Source of the DNA: RPQK01 sp041946865
Lineage (GTDB): Bacteria; Acidobacteriota; UBA6911; RPQK01
Assembly: GCA_041946865.1 (NCBI GenBank)
Contig: JBHGBF010000021.1
Span: 1-38,814, forward strand
DNA: 38,814 nt
Reading direction: 5' to 3'
Shown: piece after piece, positions 1 through 8,101 of the stretch
Numbering within the stretch: the first letter of the stretch is position 1
Layout: each line of letters opens with the position of its first letter
Position numbers and translations under genes: made by a program
Notes under the pieces: model-generated
What the model saw: only the letters and a program-made list of their open reading frames with translations
Database searches by the model: none
Told to the model about the DNA's origin: nothing

Positions 1-77
1 CACTCCGATAGGTGTTTTCCGGAGCAGTGCGCCATCGCCTTCGAGGCTTGGTAAAGCAGGGGTTACGGAACGAGGCG

Positions 78-116
78 GAGTGTCCGCGGACCAACGCGGA
101 TCGATCCGCGGCACTC
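78..116. repeat. Inverted repeat / hairpin downstream of lolD
   Basis: GAGTG-CCGCGGA-type arms flank a perfect 16-bp palindrome at 95-110 (CGCGGATCGATCCGCG). It lies 28 bp beyond the lolD stop, so it could act as a 3'-end hairpin, but no T-run follows. The words match the CGCGGATC repeat family seen again at 19662-19801. Nothing else was recognised in 1-143. Confidence 0.6.
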
Positions 117-143
117 TGGGAATAGTCTGGGTGGTTCCGTGGT

Positions 144-848
144 TTATCCGCGCAGATCCGCGGCAACCTGGTCGGCTGGTACCAGGCGGCCGCCGATCAT
201 CCGGTACTCCAGGTCGCAAAGTTGGGCGAGCCGGGCATTATGCGTGACGATGATCGAGGTCAGCTCGTGCCGGGAATGCACTTCGATGATCAGGCGGTGA
301 ATCGTCTCGGCCGTATGCACATCCAGGTTACCGGTCGGTTCGTCGGCGAGCAGTAACGACGGCTCCCCGGCCAAAGCCCGGGCGACGGCCACCCTCTGCT
401 GCTCTCCTCCGGAAAGCTCCCCGGGGCGGTGGTCACTCCTGTCGCCGAGCCCCACTTCCTCCAGCAGTTTCATGGCCGAGGGCAGGGCCTGGGCGCGAGA
501 GACGCCGCGGAGCAACAACGGGAACATCACGTTCTCCACGGCCGAGAACTCGGGGAGCAGGTGATGGAACTGAAACACGAAACCCACGTGCCGGTTCCGA
601 AACCGGGCCAGCTCCGACTTGTTCAGGTGGCTGATGTCCTGACCGGCAATGGTGATCGTACCGGAATCCGGCGTATCGACTCCGCCGACCAGGTGCAAGA
701 ACGTGCTCTTCCCCGAACCGCTGGCGCCTGTAACCGCGATCATCGCGCCTAGGCGGACCTGCAACTCAAGGTCGACAAGTATGTCGAGCCGTTCCTCGCC
801 GGAGCGGAATGATTTGAAGAGGTGGGCGACCTCGACCACGTTATTCAT
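144..848 (-). CDS. lolD: Lipoprotein-releasing ABC transporter ATPase LolD
   Basis: ATPase subunit of the LolCDE-type machine, which extracts lipoproteins from the inner membrane for delivery to the outer membrane; it acts on the cytoplasmic face. The 234-residue protein shows Walker A at 41-49 (GASGSGKST), a Q-loop Gln near 93, the ABC signature LSGGEQQR at 145-152 and Walker B LLLADEP at 165-171. Its length is normal for LolD. It overlaps the upstream permease gene by 8 bp (841-848), so the two are probably translationally coupled. The last residues (AADLRG) are encoded by a CGCGGATC-type repeat word, so the extreme C-terminus may be repeat-derived. MacB- or FtsE-type ATPases are related, but the partner permease supports LolD. 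Confidence 0.93.
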   Translation of the reverse strand: MNNVVEVAHLFKSFRSGEERLDILVDLELQVRLGAMIAVTGASGSGKSTFLHLVGGVDTPDSGTITIAGQDISHLNKSELARFRNRHVGFVFQFHHLLPEFSAVENVMFPLLLRGVSRAQALPSAMKLLEEVGLGDRSDHRPGELSGGEQQRVAVARALAGEPSLLLADEPTGNLDVHTAETIHRLIIEVHSRHELTSIIVTHNARLAQLCDLEYRMIGGRLVPADQVAADLRG

Positions 849-2067
849 AGCGGAGCGCCTCGATGGGATCCAGGCGGGAGGCGGCCCTGGCCGGGTAGAG
901 TGTGGCGAGAAAGCTGATAATCAGGGCGACAAACGAGATCATGACGACGTCGGAGAACTCGAGACGGAAGGGGACGTAGGGGATGGAATAGACCTGGGGC
1001 TCGAGCGGAAACACCTTGTAAGCGTCCAAATACCAGACCACCACGCAGCCCACGACGTCGCCGATGATTGTCCCCACCGCGCCGATAATCAGTCCCTGAA
1101 GCATGAAAATCCTCATGATCGTTCGAGACGTCCCCCCCATGGCCGTGATAATGGCGATGTCACGGTTCTTCTCGATAACCATCAGGGTCAGAGTGCTGAC
1201 GATGTTCAGAGACGCGACCAGCACGATCAGCCCGATGGCGATGAACATCGCCAGCCGTTCGAGCCGCAAAGCCGAGAACAGCGGACGGTTCAGCTCAATC
1301 CAAGTGTTGGTGCTGTAGCCTTTCCCGGCAGCCGCTCTGATCCGCTGGGCGATCTCCTGGGCGGCATAGACGTCCGTCACCCGGTACTCCAGCGCCGAGA
1401 CCTGGCCGGCACTGAGATTCAGGAAGTGTTGGGCAGCCGGCAGTGGAATCAGGGCCCAGTTGGCATCGTATTCCCAAAGCCCGGATTCAAAGATTGCAAT
1501 CACGCGGAACGCCTGGATCCGAGGCATCCGGCCCAGCGGCGAAAGCTCGCCTCCGAAGCCGATCGCGCGGACTTGCTCGCCCACCAGGATTCCGAGATTC
1601 TCAGCCAGTTCCTTGCCGACAATCACGGGAGGAACTCCCTGGCCGTTAGCGAACCCCCTGACACTCCCTTCGGAAATCTCAGGCAACGACTGGGTGAAAG
1701 CCTCCCCGGTGGGCTCAATGCCCTTCAGGATCGCGGCCTGCTGGCGAAGGTCACTCTGCAGTAGCGCCTGCCCGTAGATCGAAGGGTTGACCGACACGAC
1801 TTCGGGCACTTTCGAAATTTCGCCCACCAGCCGCCTGTAGTTGGCGATGGGCCCGGTTCCCGTGCGGAAGAGGGTGATATGAGACGTGGCTTGCAGGATT
1901 CGCTCCTGGAACTCGCGCTGAAAACCGGCATTCAGGGACAAAGCGACAATCAGGGCGGCGACGCCCGCGGCCACTCCCGTCACTGAAATCAGGCTGATGA
2001 CCGAAATCACCGCCTGCTTGCGCCTGGCTTTCAGATACCGCAGGGCAACGAATTGCTCGAATCGCAT
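841..2067 (-). CDS. lolC: Lipoprotein-releasing system permease LolC/LolE
   Basis: Inner-membrane subunit of the lipoprotein release transporter. From the ATG at 2067 it is about 408 residues. It begins MRFEQFVALRYLKARRKQ, the usual cytoplasmic lead-in, followed by one membrane segment, a large periplasmic domain and three C-terminal membrane segments. This is the MacB/LolC FtsX-like layout, ending in the typical LYPARAASRLDPIEALRYE. An upstream in-frame ATG at 2118 exists, but those 17 codons lie in an inverted repeat (2083-2181) and encode VRIGSGWFVDK, a repeat translation, so the later start is preferred. Only one permease gene is present; many bacteria outside the gammaproteobacteria use a single LolC/E-type (LolF-like) permease. 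Confidence 0.9.
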   Translation of the reverse strand: MRFEQFVALRYLKARRKQAVISVISLISVTGVAAGVAALIVALSLNAGFQREFQERILQATSHITLFRTGTGPIANYRRLVGEISKVPEVVSVNPSIYGQALLQSDLRQQAAILKGIEPTGEAFTQSLPEISEGSVRGFANGQGVPPVIVGKELAENLGILVGEQVRAIGFGGELSPLGRMPRIQAFRVIAIFESGLWEYDANWALIPLPAAQHFLNLSAGQVSALEYRVTDVYAAQEIAQRIRAAAGKGYSTNTWIELNRPLFSALRLERLAMFIAIGLIVLVASLNIVSTLTLMVIEKNRDIAIITAMGGTSRTIMRIFMLQGLIIGAVGTIIGDVVGCVVVWYLDAYKVFPLEPQVYSIPYVPFRLEFSDVVMISFVALIISFLATLYPARAASRLDPIEALRYE

Positions 2068-2082
2068 GATTGATCGCAGGGA

Positions 2083-2181
2083 TTTGTCCACAAACCAACC
2101 CGAGCCAATGCGAACCAAGACGTGCGAAGAGGGTCATTGTTCGTCTTGGTTCGCATTGGCTCGGGTTGGTTCGTGGACAAA
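2083..2181. repeat. Family A intergenic palindrome, copy 1
   Basis: Two 40-bp arms (2083-2122 and 2142-2181) are inverted copies with one mismatch, separated by 19 bp. The right arm is built of degenerate 10-bp units (GTTCGTCTTG, GTTCGCATTG, GCTCGGGTTG, GTTCGTGGAC). The element fills the gap between lysS and lolC and ends 1 bp before the lysS stop codon. Related copies occur at 13153-13284 and 15532-15608. In RNA it would form a very long hairpin within the lysS-lolC transcript. Confidence 0.9.
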
Positions 2182-2182
2182 T

Positions 2183-3679
2183 TCATTCAGCCTCGGCCGG
2201 CCTTCCTTCTTCCGGTCTCATGTGCGGGAACAAAATCACGTCCCGGATGGATCTGGAATTGGTCAGAACCATGGTGAGCCGATCAATCCCGATGCCTTCG
2301 CCGGCGGTTGGCGGCATGCCGTACCGCAGCGCGCGGACGTAGTCTTCGTCCATGGCATGCGCCTCCTCGTCTCCCTTTTCACGCGCGGCAAGCTGCTCCT
2401 GGAAACGCTGGAGCTGCTCCTCGGGGTCGTTTAATTCGCTGTAGGCGTTCCCGATCTCGAACCGCCCCACGTACAGCTCGAAACGTTCGACCAGCCGCGG
2501 ATCCTCGTCTTTGCGCTTGGACAGCGGCGACAACTCGACTGGGAAATCATAGATGAACGTGGGCTGGACGAGGTGGTCCTCGACGACCGCCTCAAACAGG
2601 GCACCCAGCAGGTAGCCCCAGCTGTCGCCCGGCTTGGAAACGCCCTTCTCATTCAGGATCGATTCCAGGCGCGCCGCGTCGTTCAGGTCTTCCAGGGAAG
2701 GCCGGTTCTCGCCTGGCCAAAACCTGAGAATCGCCTCCATCATGGAGTAGCGCTCGTAGCGCGCGAAATCGATCTGTTCGCCGCCGTACTCTGCCTGAAG
2801 GCGCCCGTTCACGGCCAACACCACCGCTCGCAGCATTTCTTCCGTCATGTCCATCAGGTCGCTGTAGTTGCTGTACGCCTGATAGAACTCCAGCATCGTG
2901 AACTCCGGATTGTGTTCTGTCGAAATGCCTTCGTTGCGGAAATTCCGATTGATTTCGAAGACACGGTCAAATCCTCCGACCACCAGCCGCTTCAAGTACA
3001 GCTCGGGAGCAATCCGCAGATAGAGGGGGATACCGAGCGCCTCGTGAAAGGTCCGAAACGGGCGGGCGGTCGCGCCTCCAGCGACCGGCTGCATCATGGG
3101 AGTTTCGACTTCCAGGTAACCTCGAGCTTCCAGAAACTTCCTGATCTCGGCAATGACCCGACTGCGCTTCACGAAAATCGCGCGCACCTCGGGGTTGGCG
3201 ATCAGATCCAGGTAGCGCTGGCGGTATCGGATCTCGACATCCTGAAGCCCGTGCCACTTTTCGGGGAGCGGCAGAAACGATTTGGCCAGCAGTTCGAGAT
3301 GGTCAAGCACAATGGTCAATTCGCCGGTCCGGGTCCGAAACATGGTTCCGGACACCCCGATCATGTCTCCAAGATCGAGAAGCCGAAACAGCTCGTAGAC
3401 CTTTTCGCCAAGGCGATCCTGGCGCGCATAGATCTGTATCCTGCTTCCACCGCCGGCCAGGTGGGCGAACCCGGCTTTTCCATGGCCTCTCAGCGCCACG
3501 ATCCGGCCGGCGGTGCTGACTCTTACCGGCTGATGTTCCAGTTCCTCCGCGGATTTCGACGAGAAGAGGTCAAGCAACTGGGGGACGGTATGGGTCCAAT
3601 TGAACTTGTGCGGATAGGCATCAAACCCCAGTCTGCGAATTTCTTCCAGCTTCTCGTAGCGGTTAGTCTGCTCGCTCAT
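2183..3679 (-). CDS. lysS: Lysyl-tRNA synthetase, class II
   Basis: Charges tRNA-Lys with lysine in the cytosol. About 498 residues from the ATG at 3679, normal for LysS. An N-terminal OB-fold anticodon domain (about 50-150) precedes the class II catalytic core. Motif 2 is the FRNEGISTEHNPEFTMLEFY segment, and motif 3 near the C-terminus is GIGIDRLTMVLTNSRSIRDV. The start is set by a strong AAAAGGGGGG ribosome site just upstream; an earlier in-frame start at 3727 would extend the overlap with nusB. With the chosen start, lysS overlaps the nusB 3' end by 17 bp. The gene order nusB-lysS-lolC-lolD suggests one transcript, interrupted only by the family A hairpin after lysS. Confidence 0.95.
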   Translation of the reverse strand: MSEQTNRYEKLEEIRRLGFDAYPHKFNWTHTVPQLLDLFSSKSAEELEHQPVRVSTAGRIVALRGHGKAGFAHLAGGGSRIQIYARQDRLGEKVYELFRLLDLGDMIGVSGTMFRTRTGELTIVLDHLELLAKSFLPLPEKWHGLQDVEIRYRQRYLDLIANPEVRAIFVKRSRVIAEIRKFLEARGYLEVETPMMQPVAGGATARPFRTFHEALGIPLYLRIAPELYLKRLVVGGFDRVFEINRNFRNEGISTEHNPEFTMLEFYQAYSNYSDLMDMTEEMLRAVVLAVNGRLQAEYGGEQIDFARYERYSMMEAILRFWPGENRPSLEDLNDAARLESILNEKGVSKPGDSWGYLLGALFEAVVEDHLVQPTFIYDFPVELSPLSKRKDEDPRLVERFELYVGRFEIGNAYSELNDPEEQLQRFQEQLAAREKGDEEAHAMDEDYVRALRYGMPPTAGEGIGIDRLTMVLTNSRSIRDVILFPHMRPEEGRPAEAE

Positions 3680-4100
3680 TTCCCCCCTTTTCTGGACTTC
3701 CCTGCAGCTCAATCCGGATAGCATCAAGCACGCCGTTTACGAACTCGGTGGCCTCGTCGCCGCTGTACTTGCGCGCAATCTCAATCGCTTCATCGATCAC
3801 CACAACCTTTGGGGTTGAAGTGGACAAGAACTCGGCGACGGCGATCCGAAGGACGTTCCTGTCCACGGCGGACATCCTCTCAATTCGCCAGTGGAGCGCG
3901 TGGCGGCGTATCAGCCGATCGATGTTCTTTTTGTCTCGCAGCGCTTCCCGAAAGAGAAACTCCGCAAACTGCCTGGTCGTGTCGTCGGCCTCATTGAGCT
4001 TCCAGAACAGAGGAAGTATCTCGTCCGGCTTGTTGTTCCCCAGATCGTGCTGAAACAGTAAATGGAGAGCGTATTCTCGTGCTTTGCGTCGACTGCTCAT
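3663..4100 (-). CDS. nusB: Transcription antitermination factor NusB
   Basis: Small all-helical RNA-binding protein that works with NusE/S10 at boxA in rRNA antitermination. The 145-residue protein starts SSRRKAREYALHLLFQHDL, the family's N-terminal signature. It ends with the conserved VVIDEAIEIARKYSGDEATEFVNGVLDAI segment. It lies 12 bp downstream of ribH and overlaps lysS. The ribH-nusB pairing is very common in bacteria and supports both calls. Confidence 0.95.
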   Translation of the reverse strand: MSSRRKAREYALHLLFQHDLGNNKPDEILPLFWKLNEADDTTRQFAEFLFREALRDKKNIDRLIRRHALHWRIERMSAVDRNVLRIAVAEFLSTSTPKVVVIDEAIEIARKYSGDEATEFVNGVLDAIRIELQGSPEKGGNERAD

Positions 4101-4112
4101 AGGGCCTGCGAG

Positions 4113-4583
4113 TCATTCCTCGATCAGTTCCTTCACCACGTCCACCATCTCAATCGCCGACAAGGCCGCGTCGACGCCCTTGTTGCCGTGCTTCAGACCG
4201 GCCCGGTCGAGCGCCTGCTCCACGGTATCGGCGGTTATGATGCCGTAGCCGATTGGAACCCGATGCTCGACTGAGATCGCGTTGAGTGAATGGGTGACGC
4301 CAGACGCCAGGAAGCTGTAATGATCCGTCTGGCCCTTGATAATGGCGCCCAGGCAGACGATCGCGTCACAGGATCCTTTCTCGGCCAGGGTTTTGGCTGC
4401 CAGTGGGATCTCGAAACTCCCGGGGACCCGAACAACCTCGATGTCGGATTCTGCCGCCCCCGTCCGCCGTAGAATGTCGATCGCTCCTTCCAGAAGGCGT
4501 TCGGTGACACTCGAATTAAAGCGACTGACGACGATACCAATTCGCAGACCGCTCGAGCTCAACTTCCCGATTGTTTCCTTCAC
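4113..4583 (-). CDS. ribH: 6,7-dimethyl-8-ribityllumazine synthase
   Basis: Penultimate enzyme of riboflavin synthesis, condensing the ribityl-aminouracil with dihydroxybutanone phosphate; it usually assembles as a 60-mer or pentamer. The 156-residue protein has the expected landmarks: RFNSSVTERLLEGA near the N-terminus, VPGSFEIPLAAK, LGAIIKGQTDHYSFLA (with the catalytic His of the TDHY segment) and GIITADTVEQALDRAG. The start is GTG at 4583, supported by a GGAGG ribosome site 5 bp upstream. No other riboflavin gene is in the window. Confidence 0.95.
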   Translation of the reverse strand: MKETIGKLSSSGLRIGIVVSRFNSSVTERLLEGAIDILRRTGAAESDIEVVRVPGSFEIPLAAKTLAEKGSCDAIVCLGAIIKGQTDHYSFLASGVTHSLNAISVEHRVPIGYGIITADTVEQALDRAGLKHGNKGVDAALSAIEMVDVVKELIEE

Positions 4584-4608
4584 GTATCCTCCGCCAAATC
4601 CGCCAAAG

Positions 4609-4676
4609 CAGAAGCCAGGAAGTCAGTAGTCAGAATAAAACATGAAAGCGAGGTGGCTTATGACTCCTGACTTCTG
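4609..4676. repeat. Imperfect inverted repeat of TGACTCC-type heptamers
   Basis: The left arm (from 4609) reads CAGAAGCCAGGAAGTCA and the right arm (4661-4676) reads TGACTCCTGACTTCTG. The arms are inverted copies with a substitution and a one-base bulge, and their words repeat about every 7 bp. The element occupies most of the 98-bp gap between the enoyl-CoA hydratase stop and the ribH start. No promoter could be assigned with confidence here. Confidence 0.5.
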
Positions 4677-4681
4677 TCTCT

Positions 4682-5467
4682 TTACTTGAACTCCGGTTTC
4701 CGTTTCTCCAGAAACGCTCTCGTTCCTTCCTTCATCTGGTCGGTTCCGCAGGCCAGGCCGAACAGACTCGCCTCCATTGCCAGGGCCTGTTGGACGGGCA
4801 GGCCGGCGCCGGAATGAACAGACTGAAGCGCCAGCCGGATGGCGACCGGCCCATTGGCCATGATCTTCTTTGCCAGCTCCCGACAGTAATCGAGCAACTC
4901 GCCGGCCGGCACCACTCGGTTAACCAGCCCGATCCTCTCCGCTTCCTTCGCCTCGACAATGTCACCCGTCAGAAGCATCTCCAGCGCTCGGCCCTTGCCC
5001 ACCAGCCGAGGCAAACGCTGAGTGCCCCCGTAACCCGGTATCAATCCCAGTTTGACTTCAGGCTGGCCAAAACGCGCATTTTCGCCTGCAACGCGGATGT
5101 GACAGGCCAGGGCAAGCTCGCAGCCGCCGCCCAGGCAATAGCCGTTTATGGCGGCAATCACGGGCTTAGGGCAGGCTTCAATGCTATCGAAGACACGCTG
5201 GCCGCGCTGGGAATACATTCTTCCAGAAAGGCCGTCGAGTGAGGACAGCTCTTTGATGTCGGCGCCGGCCACAAAAGCCTTTTCGCCGGTCCCGGTCACG
5301 ATGATAACCTTGACCGCCTCGTCTTGACCCAACATCTGAAAGGCGCGCTCCAGTTCATTGAGCAGCGGCGCGTTCAGGGCGTTCAGCACTTCCGGACGGC
5401 TGATCCGGACAAGGGCTATTTCCTCCTCTGCCGAGACCTGCAGATTCTGATATGAAGCAGCATCCAT
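4682..5467 (-). CDS. Enoyl-CoA hydratase/isomerase (crotonase family)
   Basis: Probably hydrates trans-2-enoyl-CoA to 3-hydroxyacyl-CoA in beta-oxidation or butanoate-type metabolism. About 261 residues from the ATG at 5467. The oxyanion-hole and active-site segments are intact: AFVAGADIKEL, then NGYCLGGGCELALAC with Glu117, and FGQPEVKLGLIPGYGGTQRLPR with Glu137. These are the two glutamates needed by true hydratases. A GTG at 5536 would give an N-terminal extension overlapping apbE by 31 bp, without the usual crotonase start. The gene is 38 bp downstream of apbE. The exact chain length is not readable from the sequence. Confidence 0.88.
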   Translation of the reverse strand: MDAASYQNLQVSAEEEIALVRISRPEVLNALNAPLLNELERAFQMLGQDEAVKVIIVTGTGEKAFVAGADIKELSSLDGLSGRMYSQRGQRVFDSIEACPKPVIAAINGYCLGGGCELALACHIRVAGENARFGQPEVKLGLIPGYGGTQRLPRLVGKGRALEMLLTGDIVEAKEAERIGLVNRVVPAGELLDYCRELAKKIMANGPVAIRLALQSVHSGAGLPVQQALAMEASLFGLACGTDQMKEGTRAFLEKRKPEFK

Positions 5468-5505
5468 ACGGTAAACTACTAGTTTCCTTGCGTTATCGGC
5501 GCAGG

Positions 5506-6489
5506 TCAAGGAGGAAAACCGGCCGACCGGTAGCACCTGAGGCCGGCAGGCGTCCGGCCAATCACCTGAGCACAGACGCCGGGAAGCGATTCGATCAGCC
5601 GGATTCCTTTTTCAGGCGCCATCACACACAGCGCGGTTGCCAGCGCATCGGCTGTCATCCCGTCTCCAGCAATGACGGTCGCGCTGGCGGCGTCGGTCGT
5701 CCCCAGGCCGGTCCGGGGATCAAGGATGTGCGAGTAGCGCTTTCCGCCCAGTTCGACGTATTGGTAGGCGTCTCCGGAGGTCGCAATCGCCGTGTTCCGG
5801 AGGAGCAACGAGCCGGTCGAATCCGCGGCGCTGTCGGGCGCTTGCACACCCACGCGCCATCCTGGACGGCCGGGAGGCGGGCCAGAGAGGGCAATGTCGC
5901 CTCCCGCATCGACAAGGGCGCTTGCGATTCCTTTAGACTTGAGGACCAGCAGCGCCTGATCGGCCGCGTACCCCTTGGCTATAGCGCTCAGGTCCAGGCT
6001 CATGCCTTCTTTCTTGAGGCGGACAGTATGCTTGTCCCGCCTAATCTCGATATTTTGATACCCCACGACCCGGCGCGCCTGCTCGAGACGAGCCGCATCG
6101 GGCAGATTCTTGTTTCGACGGGCCTCGCGCCACAGCCCTACCAGAGGCCCGACCGTCACATCAAAGGCGCCGTCCGTAAGCCGGGAAAACCGGCAGGCCG
6201 CATCGAGGACTCGAAAGAGATCCGGTTCAACCCGCCTTTCTCCACGCCCGCTCGAGGCCGACAGCCGGCTGACTTCGCTGTCCGGCCGATAGTGGCTTAA
6301 CGCGGCCTCCAGATCGTCGATGCGCGAAAAGGCGGCGTCGGCCGCCTGCCGGGCCTGCACCTCGTCCGGCGCGTAAAGCACGATTCGCACCGACGTCCCC
6401 ATCCGCAAGCGGGCGTACTCAAAACGGCAGAGCGACGGCGCGGGCGCCGCGGTCAGTACAAACAACAGTGCCAACAAACACGATTTCAA
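5506..6489 (-). CDS. apbE: FAD:protein FMN transferase ApbE
   Basis: Mg-dependent flavin transferase that covalently attaches FMN to threonine residues of membrane redox proteins; it acts at the periplasmic face. The frame is open far upstream, but that part is antisense to glpK. A TTG at 6489 gives a 327-residue protein of normal length, starting with a signal sequence (LKSCLLALLFVLTAAPAPSLC). Family motifs follow: MGTSVRIVLYA, LSHYRPDSEVSRLS, DLSAIAKGYAAD, DAGGDIALSG, HILDPRTG and the metal-binding GMTADALATAL. The signal-peptide cysteine does not make a good lipobox. No Rnf or Nqr genes are nearby, so its target is unknown. Confidence 0.85.
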   Translation of the reverse strand: MKSCLLALLFVLTAAPAPSLCRFEYARLRMGTSVRIVLYAPDEVQARQAADAAFSRIDDLEAALSHYRPDSEVSRLSASSGRGERRVEPDLFRVLDAACRFSRLTDGAFDVTVGPLVGLWREARRNKNLPDAARLEQARRVVGYQNIEIRRDKHTVRLKKEGMSLDLSAIAKGYAADQALLVLKSKGIASALVDAGGDIALSGPPPGRPGWRVGVQAPDSAADSTGSLLLRNTAIATSGDAYQYVELGGKRYSHILDPRTGLGTTDAASATVIAGDGMTADALATALCVMAPEKGIRLIESLPGVCAQVIGRTPAGLRCYRSAGFPP

Positions 6490-6588
6490 AGTAGACGCCT
6501 CGTGAACACGACATTTTCCACCAGGCACCCCAAGGACAGCAAGAGCACCCAGGCAGACACGATGGGAATCCCCTTGTAGAATAGCCGC

Positions 6589-8097
6589 ATGGCAGACCTC
6601 ATCGGGGCAATTGATCAGGGAACTACGAGCACGCGGTTTATGGTTTTTGATGGCGAAGGACGTGAAGCAGGCAGGCGCCAGCTCGAACACCGGCAGATAC
6701 TCCCGGGACCTGGCCTTGTCGAGCACGATCCTCTCGAGATACTCCGGAACACCGAAGCCGTCATCCGGCAGACGCTCGCTGAGAAACGGCTGACCGCGAA
6801 AGATTTCGCGGCCGTTGGAGTGACGAACCAGCGGGAGACGACCGTGGTCTGGAACCCGAAGACCGGCCGGCCCTGGAGCAACGCGCTCGTCTGGCAGGAT
6901 ACGCGAACCCAGCCACTGATGGCGCAACTCGAACAGGAGGGGAAGGGTGGGCTGATACGCGCCCGGACAGGACTTCCTCCTTCGAGTTACTTCTCGGCCG
7001 GCAAGATCCGCTGGATCCTCGATCATGTGCCGGGAGTCAGAGCGGCCGTGGCGCGCCGGGAGGCCCTGTTCGGAAACATCGATGCGTGGATCATCTGGAA
7101 CCTGACAGGGGGAACAGCCGGCGGGACGCATGCAACGGATGTAACCAATGCCAGCCGGACTATGCTCATGGATCTCTCGACTTGCCGCTGGGACCCGGAG
7201 CTTCTCGACCTTCTCGGAATCCCTGCGGATCTCCTCCCCGAGATCCGCTCCTCCTCGGAAGTGTACGGCACGACGCGAGCCGATGGTCCGTTTGGAGGCG
7301 AAATCCCGCTGGCAGGCGATCTTGGAGATCAGCAAGCCGCCACCATCGGCCAGGTCTGCTTCAGTCCCGGAGAAGCAAAGAACACTTACGGAACTGGTAA
7401 TTTCATGCTTTTAAACACCGGAAAGGAACTGGTACCGTCACGCGCCGGCCTCCTGACCACCGCCTGCTATCGCCTCAAAGGCGACTCGACAAGCTACGCT
7501 CTGGAGGGCTCGATTGCCGTGACCGGGTCGGCGGTTCAATGGTTGCGCGATCAAGTAGGCCTGATTCGCCACGCCTCGGAGATCGAGACTTTGGCATCGA
7601 CCGTGAAGGACAACGGCGGAGTGTATTTCGTGCCGGCTTTCTCCGGGCTTTTCGCACCTTATTGGAGGGCTGACGCCCGCGGCGCCATTGTCGGGCTTTC
7701 CCGATACGCCACGAAAGGGCACATTGCCCGGGCGACGCTCGAGGCCATTTCCTTTCAAAGCAGAGACGTCCTGCACGCGATGGAAAAAGACTCGGGAATC
7801 AAGCTGAGCGTGCTCAAGGTCGACGGCGGGGCAACCGCCAACAATACTTTGATGCAGATCCAGGCTGATATTCTCGGCGTTCCCGTCGTCCGTCCAAGCC
7901 TGGCGGAAACAACTTCGCTCGGCGCGGCCTATGCGGCCGGGCTGGCGGTCGGGTTCTGGACCGACCCCGAGAGCCTGCGGTCCAACTGGAAGGCCGACCG
8001 CCGATGGGAGCCTCGCTGGAGCGAGGATCGCCGCGAATCGCACTACCGGGAGTGGCAAAAAGCCGTGGAGAAGAGCATGGGGTGGATGGAAGGATGA
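6589..8097 (+). CDS. glpK: Glycerol kinase
   Basis: Phosphorylates glycerol to sn-glycerol 3-phosphate. The 502-residue FGGY-family protein opens with the nucleotide-binding GAIDQGTTSTRFMVFD. It contains NQRETTVVW near 85, DVTNASRTMLMD and GDQQAA, and has the C-terminal KVDGGATANNTLMQIQADIL segment. These are specific for GlpK rather than xylulo- or rhamnulokinases. It is transcribed away from apbE (99-bp divergent gap) and converges on glpD with 4 bp between the stops. No glpF or glpR is seen here. Confidence 0.95.
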   Translation: MADLIGAIDQGTTSTRFMVFDGEGREAGRRQLEHRQILPGPGLVEHDPLEILRNTEAVIRQTLAEKRLTAKDFAAVGVTNQRETTVVWNPKTGRPWSNALVWQDTRTQPLMAQLEQEGKGGLIRARTGLPPSSYFSAGKIRWILDHVPGVRAAVARREALFGNIDAWIIWNLTGGTAGGTHATDVTNASRTMLMDLSTCRWDPELLDLLGIPADLLPEIRSSSEVYGTTRADGPFGGEIPLAGDLGDQQAATIGQVCFSPGEAKNTYGTGNFMLLNTGKELVPSRAGLLTTACYRLKGDSTSYALEGSIAVTGSAVQWLRDQVGLIRHASEIETLASTVKDNGGVYFVPAFSGLFAPYWRADARGAIVGLSRYATKGHIARATLEAISFQSRDVLHAMEKDSGIKLSVLKVDGGATANNTLMQIQADILGVPVVRPSLAETTSLGAAYAAGLAVGFWTDPESLRSNWKADRRWEPRWSEDRRESHYREWQKAVEKSMGWMEG

Positions 8098-8101
8098 CTT
8101 T

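Noticed and set aside
2068..2137. Upstream starts for lolC (2118) and the neighbouring frame
   Set aside because: These codons translate the palindromic repeat (VRIGSGWFVDK-like) and the same peptide appears by other repeat copies, so they are not conserved protein.
6490..7335. Upstream extension of the apbE frame
   Set aside because: It is antisense to glpK; the signal peptide and ApbE homology begin at about 6489.
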